Source: an uncultured Candidatus Saccharibacteria bacterium (GTDB lineage Bacteria > Patescibacteria > Saccharimonadia > Saccharimonadales > JACDBH01). From it: a stretch of 16,223 nt of DNA. The translations under genes and the position numbers were made by a program. The notes beneath the pieces are model-generated. The model did no database searches. It was not told where the DNA came from and saw only the letters and a list, made by a program, of their open reading frames with translations. This document shows positions 7,415 to 12,986 of this stretch, one piece after another (the stretch's first letter is position 1; the number at the start of each line of letters is the position of its first letter). The DNA is taken from NCBI GenBank assembly GCA_946479835.1, contig CAMLHD010000016.1, positions 1 through 16,223 on the forward strand, given 5' to 3'.

Positions 7415-8200
7415 GTGGATTTATTCCGGACTAAAAAATCGCTCGGTCAGCACTGGCTGCACGATGACGCCGCCCTTGGCGCGATGGTTGCTGCGGCCGA
7501 GGTTGTCGCCAACGATACGGTGCTTGAGATCGGGCCGGGTCTTGGAACTCTGACCGAAAAGCTTCTGGCCACCGGCGCCAAAGTCTACGCCATAGAATTC
7601 GACCAAGCTCTGCTTGCGCCGCTGCAGCAAAAGTTCGGCAACCGGCCTAACTTCGGCCTAATAAACGGCGACATCTTAAGCTTTGATTTTTCTAAACTAC
7701 CGCCCAGCTACAAGATCGTTGCTAATATCCCATACTACCTAACCAGCAACCTGCTGCGGGTACTGACCGAAGCGCCTAACCATTTTGACAAAGCGGCTCT
7801 GCTGGTACAGAAGGAAGTTGCCGAACGGGCTTGTGCCGCTCCCGGACAAATGAGCCTGCTGGCGGTAAGCGTCCAATTTTATGCCGAGGCTTCGTTGGGG
7901 CAAGTGGTGCCTGCGGGCTTGTTTACGCCGCCTCCCAAAGTTGATTCGCAGATACTGAAGCTTAACTACCGCCGGGCGCCGTTGTTTCCGGGCATCGATA
8001 CGCTTAAATTTTTTCAGCTGGTCAAGGCCGGCTTTTCCGAAAAACGCAAGAAACTGCGCAGCTCTTTGAGCGGCGGACTGAACATTGATAAACCCGCGGC
8101 CGAGAAGCTGCTTGAATCTGCAAACATCGATCCGAACTTGCGCGCGCAGGCGCTTAGCCTGGAAGATTGGTACCGATTATACCTAGTCGCGAACCCGTAA
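7415..8200 (+). CDS. rsmA: 16S rRNA (adenine1518-N6/adenine1519-N6) dimethyltransferase
   Basis: SAM-dependent enzyme (KsgA) that dimethylates two adjacent adenines in the 3' hairpin of 16S rRNA late in small-subunit assembly. At 261 aa it has standard length. Seen: N-terminal KKSLGQHWLHD (family form KSLGQNFL), SAM loop EIGPGLGTLT (38-47), acidic ribose-binding E61 in YAIEFD, GDIL (95-98 region), and the catalytic NIPYY motif (104-108). The C-terminal RNA-binding helical domain includes FSEKRKKLRSSL. GTG start 6 nt after the previous stop, with no Shine-Dalgarno. Its last 18 nt overlap the convergent minus-strand gene. Confidence 0.95.
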   Translation: MDLFRTKKSLGQHWLHDDAALGAMVAAAEVVANDTVLEIGPGLGTLTEKLLATGAKVYAIEFDQALLAPLQQKFGNRPNFGLINGDILSFDFSKLPPSYKIVANIPYYLTSNLLRVLTEAPNHFDKAALLVQKEVAERACAAPGQMSLLAVSVQFYAEASLGQVVPAGLFTPPPKVDSQILKLNYRRAPLFPGIDTLKFFQLVKAGFSEKRKKLRSSLSGGLNIDKPAAEKLLESANIDPNLRAQALSLEDWYRLYLVANP

Positions 8201-8779
8201 GCCCTTGGCCAGGTCATGAAAGACGGTGCCGTGCTCCGCATTGCCGTCATGAATGTAGCGGGCCACCACCACTCCCTCGCCAGTATCCAGATAATACGCG
8301 TCAATCGTCCGGTTAGGCAGGACATCGGAATCCTGGTTATAGACCGTAGTGGCCTCAAGCGTCTTGTGGCCGTCAATGAAAATCGACCGGCATACATGCT
8401 TGCTGACATCCTGTACGTCTTGCAGCTGGTTGCAATCAGTGTTGTTCTGGGGGTCAACTGCCAGCGTGATGCTCTCCTGGGGCTCGTTGCTGCAGTCCGG
8501 CGCTTGGTCGCTGGGCACGAAATACACTACATCTTCGTGGCCCTCGCAGCTCTCTTGGTCCCAGCCGCCCGGCACATCGAATTCCACTAGATCTGTCACC
8601 CGGCCGGATGACGTTGGCGGTGCAGCCTGGGAAGTATCGTTTACTTCCGAATTATCATTGTTGTCATTTCGGCGGCCGATCAGCCATCCGGCTAAGCCAG
8701 AAACTAAAACCAGCAAGATAAGAGCTATTAATAAAACCGGTAAAAAATTTCTCGAATGTGGATCAGGCTGATTATCCAT
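8183..8779 (-). CDS. Membrane-anchored extracytoplasmic protein with four cysteines, unknown function
   Basis: 198 aa, not recognised. Polar N-terminus with PDPHSR, one transmembrane helix (about 12-35, FLPVLLIALILLVLVSGLAGWLIG) followed by RR, then an Asn/Asp/Ser/Pro linker (37-60) and a folded domain containing FDVPGGWDQESC and SITLAVDPQNN. Cysteines at 78, 96, 116 and 130 suggest two disulfides and an outside location, although the RR after the helix weakens the orientation call. Start supported by AAGGA (Shine-Dalgarno) about 6 nt before the ATG. The gene begins 21 nt after the 3' end of the tmRNA on the same strand with no terminator between, so it is probably transcribed as a continuation of the tmRNA transcript. 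Its 3' end overlaps rsmA tail to tail by 18 nt. Confidence 0.85.
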   Translation of the reverse strand: MDNQPDPHSRNFLPVLLIALILLVLVSGLAGWLIGRRNDNNDNSEVNDTSQAAPPTSSGRVTDLVEFDVPGGWDQESCEGHEDVVYFVPSDQAPDCSNEPQESITLAVDPQNNTDCNQLQDVQDVSKHVCRSIFIDGHKTLEATTVYNQDSDVLPNRTIDAYYLDTGEGVVVARYIHDGNAEHGTVFHDLAKGLRVRD

Positions 8780-8800
8780 TAATTATCCTTAAATGCATCA

Positions 8801-9191
8801 TGGTGGAGCTGGCGGCGGTGAAGCCGCGTCCATTCGGTTACTTGTTGGCTTTCTACAGGCTTAGTCGGTTTGCTTGGTTTCTTTAGCTATTCACGCTATA
8901 AACTGACAAAAAAGTGAATCGCTGCAATCCTGAAATCTTATCAAACACTATGGATCACAGTATTTGAGCAATCAGAGAAATATGAGACTGGGTCGTCCTA
9001 TCTGATGTCGGACTATCAGCCGTAGCGGCAATTAAGCGGCTACTGTAGCAAAAGCTGGAGCGCGGAAAGCGGCAGCTACTTGCTGAGCGATGTTTTTAAC
9101 TGCATCTATTCAGTGTGTCCGGATGACGTTCAGACGTCCGGCCTGCTGGCACCAACTTGTAAATGTCCAAATGTCGAAGCAATTCAGCCCC
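8801..9191 (-). ncRNA. ssrA: tmRNA (transfer-messenger RNA)
   Basis: 391-nt RNA that rescues stalled ribosomes with SmpB. On the minus strand it begins GGGGCTGAATTGCTTCGACA (family start GGGGCTGATTCTGGATTCGACG) and ends with an encoded CCA. The 5' GGGGCTG pairs with 3' CAGCTCC to give a 7-bp acceptor stem including the hallmark G-U pair at position 3. The T arm sits where expected (GCGGC stem, 8812-8827), the block GACTAAGCCTGTAG matches the conserved 3' region, and a strong hairpin (CCGG...CCGG, about 9118-9141) occupies the early pseudoknot region. The tag frame (9032-9103) ends in VAA. Oddity: the T loop reads TTCACC, six bases where seven (TTCAACT in E. coli) are normal. A strong promoter lies upstream. 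One-piece form, not permuted. Confidence 0.96.
9032..9103 (-). other. tmRNA tag reading frame (23 codons plus TAA)
   Basis: The resume codon is GCA (9103-9101), preceded by AATAGAT; E. coli has AATAGTC at the same spot. The encoded tag begins AVKNIAQQ, passes through VAAAFRAP and ends AFATVAA before TAA, so with the alanine carried by tmRNA itself it is 24 residues. The small nonpolar VAA end fits recognition by ClpXP-type proteases. The tag is about twice the length of the E. coli one and is rich in alanine (ten of 23). Confidence 0.88.
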
Positions 9192-9194
9192 ATG

Positions 9195-9217
9195 TAGAAC
9201 CTCTTTAAGAGGTTCTA
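9195..9217. repeat. 23-bp perfect palindrome at the tmRNA transcription start
   Basis: TAGAACCTCTT (9195-9205), one central base, then AAGAGGTTCTA (9207-9217): 11-bp perfect arms. It starts 2 bp after the tmRNA -10 and ends 3 bp before the mature 5' end, so it spans the expected transcription start near 9213. A repressor operator fits best, because a transcript starting inside the dyad cannot form the full hairpin. A similar palindrome core occurs at 16121-16141. Confidence 0.8.
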
Positions 9218-9219
9218 AT

Positions 9220-9248
9220 ATTATACCAAATTATCAAGCTTATGTCTA
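9220..9248 (-). promoter_or_regulatory. Strong sigma-70-type promoter of the tmRNA gene
   Basis: On the minus strand: -35 TAGACA (9248-9243, five of six consensus), 17-bp spacer, -10 TATAAT (9225-9220, perfect). The expected start is near 9213, giving a 5' extension of about 22 nt that must be trimmed to make mature tmRNA. One of the two best promoters in the window, as suits an abundant RNA. Confidence 0.8.
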
Positions 9249-9331
9249 TGCCATGACCTCATATTTAAACAAAGTTTTTGTCAGCTTTATTACAGCTAAA
9301 ACCGTCACCCTCAACTAGACTTAGGCATGCT

Positions 9332-9338
9332 AAGGAGG
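9332..9338 (+). promoter_or_regulatory. Consensus Shine-Dalgarno sequence that decides the start at 9345
   Basis: AAGGAGG followed by 6 nt and ATG (9345). An upstream in-frame ATG at 9327 would place this site inside the coding region and is therefore rejected. It is the strongest ribosome binding site in the window. Confidence 0.8.
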
Positions 9339-9344
9339 TTAGCC

Positions 9345-9644
9345 ATGGACGACGAAGACGATTTAAGGAAAGATATAAGTTCGCCCCTGCCTAACGATGG
9401 CGACACGCCGTTTTCCGAACCAGATGAGCAGCCAAGCGACGAAGTATCTGATTTTTTTGACGTTGAGCTGCGGGAAGAAGAGCGCAAGCTGGAAGATACT
9501 CATCCGGTTACGGACACCAATATCGATAAAACAGAGTGGTATCAGGAAGGCTTGGAAGGCGCGGCTGAGGCCGAGCAGCCTAACTCCAAAGACAAAGTGA
9601 CCGATTACGATTCCGAAGACGACCAGCGCAAAAAGCCAGAATAG
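9345..9644 (+). CDS. Small, highly acidic hypothetical protein
   Basis: 99 aa, not recognised. It begins MDDEDDLRKD and is dominated by Asp, Glu, Pro and Ser, with two slightly more structured stretches, VSDFFDVELREEERKLED (about 37-54, a likely helix) and KTEWYQEGLEGAAEAE (about 62-77). No membrane segment, cysteine or known domain is seen, so it is probably cytoplasmic and largely disordered. Codon use looks like its neighbours. It has a consensus Shine-Dalgarno sequence, unlike many genes here, and lies alone between the divergent tmRNA promoter and the trehalase-like gene's own promoter, so it is probably a single-gene unit. A possible -10 (TAGACT, 9316-9321) precedes the ribosome binding site. 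Roles such as a DNA mimic or a chaperone tail are conceivable but unsupported. Confidence 0.75.
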   Translation: MDDEDDLRKDISSPLPNDGDTPFSEPDEQPSDEVSDFFDVELREEERKLEDTHPVTDTNIDKTEWYQEGLEGAAEAEQPNSKDKVTDYDSEDDQRKKPE

Positions 9645-9686
9645 TCCTTAAGCCAGCGAACCAACAAAATTTAAGGTGTTTCAAGG

Positions 9687-9716
9687 TTGACCTATCAGTG
9701 AAGGCGACGTTACAGT
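9687..9716 (+). promoter_or_regulatory. Promoter of the trehalase-like gene, leaderless type
   Basis: -35 TTGACC (9687-9692, five of six), 18-bp spacer, -10 TACAGT (9711-9716), then exactly 6 nt to the ATG at 9723. The predicted first transcribed base is the A of the start codon. The clearest two-part leaderless promoter in the window. Confidence 0.6.
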
Positions 9717-9722
9717 TTAGGC

Positions 9723-10982
9723 ATGGTTCTTAAAAAGCTTAAACTGCCGCTCATTAACAAGAGCAAGAGAGAAATCAGCCAGTCGGATCTTAAGAAGGCG
9801 CTGGTTTATATCGATGATTACTGGGGCAAGCTGACGCACTACCAGCCGGATGACAAAGGCATGGCCATCGGCTTGCCGAATGCCTACGTGGTGCCGTCGG
9901 CCGATCCGGAAGTGGAGTTCATTTACGAGGAACAATTCTATTGGGACAGCTACTTTACGGGTCTGGGGCTGTTGAAAGAAGAGCACAAGCCGCTGGTTGA
10001 AGGCATGCTGGAGAATCTGCTGCACCTGCTCCGGCGCTTCGAGATGATTCCAAACGCCAGCGCCATGTACCAGATGAGCCACTCGCAACCGCCGATTCTG
10101 ACTACCTACATCTTCGATGTGTACGAGCGGTTCGGCAAATCCACCGAATGGCTGGCCAACCACATGGCCTTGGCGGAAATGGAATATCACACCGTCTGGA
10201 TGAGCTCTCGCCAGCCGCACTGGCGGCTGGTCTATAAGGGCCTTAACCGCTATTACGACATCCATGTGCTGCACGACCTTGCCGAGGCCGAAAGCGGCTG
10301 GGATATGACAACCAGGTTCGAGCGTAAATGCCTGGACTTTCTGCCGGTGGATTTGAATTCGTTGCTTTATAAATACGAGACCGATTTTGCTCGTACCGCC
10401 GAGATTGTCGGAGACAGCCGGGCCGCCAAGACCTGGCATAAACGCGCGGCTGTACGCAAGCGCGCCATGAATGAACTTATGTGGGGCAAGCTGCGTGGCT
10501 TTTATTTTGACTACAACTACGAGAACAAGCGGCTTGGCGACGTCTGGTCTCTGGCCGGCTTTTATCCGATGTGGGCAGGCATGGCCAGCGACGAGCAGGC
10601 CAAGCGGATGGTGGACAACCTTGGCAAGTTTGAAAAGATTGGCGGCTTAAGTACCACCGCCGGACTGTTCGCGTACCCGGCCATTTTTGGTTCTCTTAGG
10701 ACCCAGTGGGCTTATCCCAACGGCTGGGCACCGCTGCAATACATCGTTATCGCAGGACTTAGGCGCTACGGATATCACGCCGAGGCTGAGCGCATAGCCC
10801 GCAAGTGGATCAAGACCAACCTGGACTGGTATCACCGCCACGGCGTTTTCTTGGAAAAATACAACGTAGTGAACCCCAAGAAACCGCCGATCGAAGGCGT
10901 CTATCCTTCGCAGACCGGCTTTGCCTGGACCAACAGCGTTTTCGTACGCCTGGTGCATGATTTCGAACTACTGGATGATTGA
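9723..10982 (+). CDS. GH37 trehalase-like glycoside hydrolase, cytoplasmic
   Basis: 419 aa; the likely reaction is hydrolysis of alpha,alpha-trehalose to two glucoses by an inverting mechanism. GH37 landmarks: EEQFYWDSYF (69-78, family signature 1, EFYxWDxY), AEAESGWDMTTRF with D194 matching the catalytic acid (D312 of E. coli TreA), QWAYPNGWAPLQ (328-339, signature 2), FLEKYNV with E378 matching the catalytic base (E496), and GVYPSQTGFAWTNSVF matching the GEYxxQxGFGWTNGV end block. Oddities: signature 2 has QWA where QWD is nearly invariant, and the glycine-rich lid before EY is replaced by PPIEGVY. It lacks the N-terminal extension of E. coli trehalase (565 aa) and any signal peptide, so it acts inside the cell. 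A related alpha-glucoside substrate cannot be excluded. Starts leaderless. Confidence 0.85.
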   Translation: MVLKKLKLPLINKSKREISQSDLKKALVYIDDYWGKLTHYQPDDKGMAIGLPNAYVVPSADPEVEFIYEEQFYWDSYFTGLGLLKEEHKPLVEGMLENLLHLLRRFEMIPNASAMYQMSHSQPPILTTYIFDVYERFGKSTEWLANHMALAEMEYHTVWMSSRQPHWRLVYKGLNRYYDIHVLHDLAEAESGWDMTTRFERKCLDFLPVDLNSLLYKYETDFARTAEIVGDSRAAKTWHKRAAVRKRAMNELMWGKLRGFYFDYNYENKRLGDVWSLAGFYPMWAGMASDEQAKRMVDNLGKFEKIGGLSTTAGLFAYPAIFGSLRTQWAYPNGWAPLQYIVIAGLRRYGYHAEAERIARKWIKTNLDWYHRHGVFLEKYNVVNPKKPPIEGVYPSQTGFAWTNSVFVRLVHDFELLDD

Positions 10983-10995
10983 CAGCTTTCTGTGT

Positions 10996-11024
10996 TTGAT
11001 ATTGGACTGTGGAAAACTTATAAT
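10996..11024 (+). promoter_or_regulatory. Strong sigma-70-type promoter upstream of metG
   Basis: -35 TTGATA (10996-11001, five of six), 17-bp spacer, -10 TATAAT (11019-11024, perfect), beginning 14 nt after the trehalase-like stop. Expected start near 11031-11033, about 100 nt before metG, so it produces either a leader or a separate small RNA. Much closer to consensus than the box next to metG itself. Confidence 0.7.
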
Positions 11025-11032
11025 GTCAAGCA

Positions 11033-11086
11033 ATGACTTATTTGTTTAGCCGTTCTCACCAAAACATGATGCCCTGGCGGGCTTAA
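11033..11086 (+). CDS. Possible 17-codon leader peptide upstream of metG
   Basis: The first ATG after the strong promoter lies 8 nt past the -10, so it could be translated leaderless. The frame reads MTYLFSRSHQNMMPWRA and stops with TAA. It has tandem Met codons at positions 12-13, and the downstream gene makes Met-tRNA, so a charge-sensing leader is conceivable. A GC-rich mini-hairpin overlaps the last codons. A 17-codon frame is weak evidence by itself, and the methionines could be chance. Confidence 0.3.
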   Translation: MTYLFSRSHQNMMPWRA

Positions 11087-11095
11087 TTTCTTCGC
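11071..11095 (+). terminator. Weak terminator-like hairpin in the metG leader
   Basis: GCCC (11071-11074), loop TGGC, GGGC (11079-11082), followed by TTAATTTCTTCG. A 4-bp all-GC stem with a broken T-rich tail is a marginal intrinsic terminator. AGCC at 11048-11051 could pair with GGCT at 11080-11083 instead, giving a competing structure. These short pairings could arise by chance. Confidence 0.25.
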
Positions 11096-11097
11096 TA

Positions 11098-11127
11098 TTC
11101 AAATTAAATTTTTAAAACAGGTAAACT
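11098..11127 (+). promoter_or_regulatory. Second, leaderless-type promoter directly at metG
   Basis: -10 TAAACT (11122-11127) ends 6 nt before the ATG at 11134, and TTCAAA (11098-11103, four of six) lies 18 bp upstream as a possible -35, inside a very A/T-rich stretch. It would give a leaderless metG mRNA independent of the upstream promoter. Confidence 0.45.
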
Positions 11128-11133
11128 AGATTC

Positions 11134-12579
11134 ATGTCCAACTTTTATATAACCACTTCGATTCCGTACATAAATGCCGAGCCGCATGTCGGCCATGCCA
11201 TGGAGTTCATAATCGCCGACGCGCTGGCCCGCTATGCGCGTATCCAAGGCAAGGCAGTGATCTACTGTACCGGCACCGACGAGCACGGCAGCAAGATAGC
11301 CGAAAAAGCTGCCGAACTTAAAGTCACGCCAAAGGAACTGGCCGATAAGAACTCCAAGAAATTCAAGGAACTACTGACTGATTTGAACGTCAAGCACGAC
11401 CGCTTTATCCGTACCACCGACAAAGGCCACGAGCAGCGCGCCCAGATCATCTGGAAGAATCTCAAAGATGATATTTACAAAGGTAAGTATACCGGCTGGT
11501 ACTGCGTCGGCTGCGAGGAGTTCGTTACCGACACGGCCGCCAAAGACAACGGTGGAAAGTGCCCTATACATAAAAAACCTTATCAGAAAGTCGAGGAAGA
11601 AAATTATTTCTTCAAGCTCAGCAAATACCAGGACAAGATTCAGGCGGCGATTGAAGACAGTAGCTTCAGGGTGATCCCGGCCGCCCGTAAAAACGAGATC
11701 TTAAGCGTATTCAAAGACGGCTTGGAAGATATCAGCATATCGCGGCCCAAAGAAAAGATCTCATGGGGTGTACCGGTGCCGGGCGATTCCAAGCAGGTCA
11801 TGTACGTCTGGTTCGAGGCGCTGATGAACTACATCACCGTCCTGGGTTATCCGGAGCACGACGATTTCAAGAAATTCTGGCCAGCTAACTACCAGGTCAT
11901 CGGCAAAGATATCCTGCGTTTTCATGCCGCCATCTGGCCGGGCATGCTGCTGGCGCTGGGCGCTCCATTGCCAAAGGCCTTGTATGTCCATGGTTTCGTA
12001 ACTTCGGGCGGCCAGAAGATGAGCAAATCCCTAGGTAATGTCGTGCCGCCAAAAAAGATCATAGACGATTACGGCGTCGACGCCTTCCGCTATTATTTCT
12101 TCCGCCATATCCCCAGCTACGGCGACGGCGATTTTTCTTGGGAAGAATTCGAAAGGGCATACAACAACGAACTGGGCAACGAACTAGGTAACACAGTCCA
12201 GCGTACGATCGTCATGATCGAAAAATACCAGGACGGTTTGATCGGCGATATTCCGCCGGCCGAGCACGATGTAGCCGCCTACCGCCAAGCCATAGAAGAC
12301 TGCCGGTTCGACCGGGCCCTGGACAAAGTCTGGGATCAGATACGCGGCCTCAACCAATACATTGACGAGCAGAAGCCCTGGCAGATTGCCAAGGAAAAAG
12401 ACGATACCCATCTGAACGAAGTGCTGGTCTATATGGTCAGCGACCTGCTGGAGATCGCCGAACTGCTTAAGCCGTTTTTGCCGGGCACGGCCGAAAAGAT
12501 CGAGCATGCATTTTCCGAAGGAATATTGCGCAAGCCAAAAGACGTGCTTTTCCCGAAGATTGAGAAATATACCAAATAA
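11134..12579 (+). CDS. metG: Methionyl-tRNA synthetase
   Basis: Class I aminoacyl-tRNA synthetase that charges initiator and elongator tRNA-Met. The 481-aa protein begins with MSNFYITTSIPYINAEPHVGH, carrying the HIGH motif as HVGH (18-21). A zinc-knuckle insert has C124, C127 (WYCVGC), C143 and H146 (CPIH), so the fourth ligand is probably His. Other blocks are CTGTDEHG (45-52), ISWGVPVPGD, YVWFEALMNY (224-233), VIGKDILRFHA and KMSKS (295-299). The anticodon-binding helical domain (about 345-475) includes ELGNELGNTVQRT and NQYIDEQKPW. There is no C-terminal EMAP/Trbp-like tRNA-binding domain, so this is the short, probably monomeric form. It starts without a Shine-Dalgarno sequence, just after a -10 box. 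Only 2 nt separate its stop from the stop of the convergent minus-strand gene. Confidence 0.97.
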   Translation: MSNFYITTSIPYINAEPHVGHAMEFIIADALARYARIQGKAVIYCTGTDEHGSKIAEKAAELKVTPKELADKNSKKFKELLTDLNVKHDRFIRTTDKGHEQRAQIIWKNLKDDIYKGKYTGWYCVGCEEFVTDTAAKDNGGKCPIHKKPYQKVEEENYFFKLSKYQDKIQAAIEDSSFRVIPAARKNEILSVFKDGLEDISISRPKEKISWGVPVPGDSKQVMYVWFEALMNYITVLGYPEHDDFKKFWPANYQVIGKDILRFHAAIWPGMLLALGAPLPKALYVHGFVTSGGQKMSKSLGNVVPPKKIIDDYGVDAFRYYFFRHIPSYGDGDFSWEEFERAYNNELGNELGNTVQRTIVMIEKYQDGLIGDIPPAEHDVAAYRQAIEDCRFDRALDKVWDQIRGLNQYIDEQKPWQIAKEKDDTHLNEVLVYMVSDLLEIAELLKPFLPGTAEKIEHAFSEGILRKPKDVLFPKIEKYTK

Positions 12580-12581
12580 AT

Positions 12582-12986
12582 CTAAAGATCTTTGCTGAGC
12601 CTGCCCAAGAGTTCGTTCTTGTCTTTTTCGCTTAGCTCAGTTTGTGCCCGGGTTTTGTTACCGAAAGACGGATTATACATCGGTCTTACCATAAGGCTTG
12701 GGTCGCTCGGGACATCAGACACAGGCTTGAACTGAGGTCTTGGGGCTTCCTCAGTGAGGGGCTTGAAACGCGGAACATCATCTCTGACCATCTGCCGGGC
12801 CCTCATTGTGCTGGCCCTCAGTACCATCGTAACCTCCTCGTCGCTCAGCTCCGCTTGCGGCCGCCTCCGGTCCGCTGGCTCTTCCTCGGGTGTGTCAACA
12901 GGCCGCAGGGGAATGACTGGAGCTAGTTCTACACGGTCCTCTTCTTGCGGTGCCTGCCAGTACGGCGCTTCGGCCGGATTGCTCAT
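12582..12986 (-). CDS. Hypothetical disordered protein with a C-terminal YNP motif
   Basis: 134 aa, not recognised. Begins MSNPAEAPYWQAPQEED, is rich in Pro, Glu and Arg throughout, with one likely helix (about 47-68, LSDEEVTMVLRASTMRARQMV), a Pro-rich middle with repeated FKP units (about 74, 86), and a C-terminal segment VRPMYNPSFGNKTRAQTELSEKDKNELLGRLSKDL that probably forms the functional end. No membrane segment or cysteine. GGAG lies 8 nt before the ATG, and the start overlaps the upstream gene's stop as ATGA, which supports a real coupled gene on this strand. The PMYNPSFG segment resembles PYYNPNVG in the orphan gene at 14161. Confidence 0.72.
   Translation of the reverse strand: MSNPAEAPYWQAPQEEDRVELAPVIPLRPVDTPEEEPADRRRPQAELSDEEVTMVLRASTMRARQMVRDDVPRFKPLTEEAPRPQFKPVSDVPSDPSLMVRPMYNPSFGNKTRAQTELSEKDKNELLGRLSKDL

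Noticed and set aside
9327..9344. Upstream ATG at 9327 as start of the acidic protein
   Set aside because: The consensus Shine-Dalgarno sequence (9332-9338) would then be inside the coding region; it serves the ATG at 9345.
8780..9344. The 565-bp gap as an empty spacer, mobile element scar or origin of replication
   Set aside because: Most of it is explained by the tmRNA and its promoter; no DnaA-box cluster, terminal repeats or transposase remnant is seen.
9646..9676. CCTTAA ... TTAAGG inverted repeat after the acidic gene as a terminator
   Set aside because: Six A/T-rich pairs with a 19-nt loop and no T-run; too weak to support.
9717..10439. 240-codon minus-strand frame opposite the trehalase-like gene
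   Set aside because: The plus strand carries GH37 motifs and a promoter; the antisense product has none.
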